64,000 bases of DNA from Vanilla planifolia (Eukaryota; Streptophyta; Magnoliopsida; Asparagales; Orchidaceae): positions 23,307,130-23,371,129 of the forward strand of contig CM043874.1 in NCBI GenBank assembly GCA_023846275.1, read 5' to 3'. A program made the position numbers and the translations under genes. Positions 63,661 through 64,000 of this stretch are shown in pieces (the stretch's first letter is position 1; each line of letters begins with the position of its first letter). A model generated the notes under the pieces. That model saw nothing but the letters and a program-made list of their open reading frames with translations. It was not told where the DNA came from and did not search any database.

Positions 63661-64000
63661 CCTTCATCCTTTTGGCCACAATCACTTTTTAATGCTTAGG
63701 CACCATTGCTTCAATAAGTTAAGGAGGCTCAATAATGCATAAATCTCCTAGTAAAAGGAAATTAGAATGATTAAATTTCCTCCAATGCTAAATCAAAGGA
63801 GATTTATGGGTTGGCCATTAAATTTAATAAATCATCTCAACATTTTGTTGAGTAGATCTAGGATCTTGAGATCAGTTGACTTATTCATTAGATCTTAGTT
63901 GATTACAAGTTTTTATGTAATAATGAAATTGAAATCAGTAAAATGTCTCCATATTTAACATGGATGCAATTAAGGATAATTACACTCAACAACAAAATGT
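63660..64000. other. Window edge, no feature recognised
   Basis: Sequence following the LINE ORF1 relic. No open frame over 50 codons and no motif that I can assign. Confidence 0.4.

Noticed and set aside
1..64000. CRISPR arrays, operons, bacterial or phage systems, tRNA genes
   Set aside because: The window is plant nuclear DNA; no regularly spaced identical repeats of CRISPR type and no tRNA T-loop/anticodon pattern were seen by eye.

Overview
The window is nuclear DNA of a flowering plant, almost certainly a eudicot. It is very AT-rich, its genes have many GT-AG introns, and it is full of decayed LTR retrotransposons and LINEs. Both protein families recognised (MAP70 and the plant FCP1/SCP-like HAD family) are plant families. 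I suspect a woody genome with TE-swollen introns, such as grapevine or a relative, but the sequence does not prove the species.

Two host genes are supported, both on the + strand. Gene 1 (1567-18767) is a MAP70 microtubule-associated protein, closest in my reading to MAP70-5. I could assemble 11 exons whose phases all agree, giving 558 codons. Its first intron is about 14.5 kb. That intron holds a reversed Ty1/copia relic (about 5020-7450), an LTR-like direct repeat with a three-unit array of about 390 bp (7560-10830), an AT/GT microsatellite (11246-11354) and a second reversed copia gag relic (about 14060-15200). Gene 2 (31478-50026) is an FCP1/SCP-like HAD-fold protein with 10 phase-consistent exons and 461 codons. 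Two of its introns are about 6.9 and 9.6 kb.

Between the genes (18.8-31.3 kb) lie a Ty3/gypsy RT relic carrying an internal tandem duplication (19.2-20.6 kb), a reversed gag relic (about 23.7 kb) and an L1-type LINE relic (24.3-26.3 kb). Intron 1 of gene 2 contains the most unusual structure in the window: a decayed 26S rRNA fragment (33581-34045 and 36976-37160) split by a reversed LTR element whose LTRs contain CpG-rich islands.

Downstream of gene 2 (50.5-64 kb) I see no functional gene. There is AT-rich DNA with small repeats, a reversed Ty3/gypsy element keeping both LTRs and an integrase relic (58925-62590), and a second LINE ORF1 relic (62900-63660) near the window edge.

I found no evidence of a new multi-gene system. 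The two genes are unrelated in function as far as the sequence shows. The best leads are the rDNA pseudogene/LTR nest, the Asn substitution in the HAD motif of gene 2, and the extreme intron expansion.
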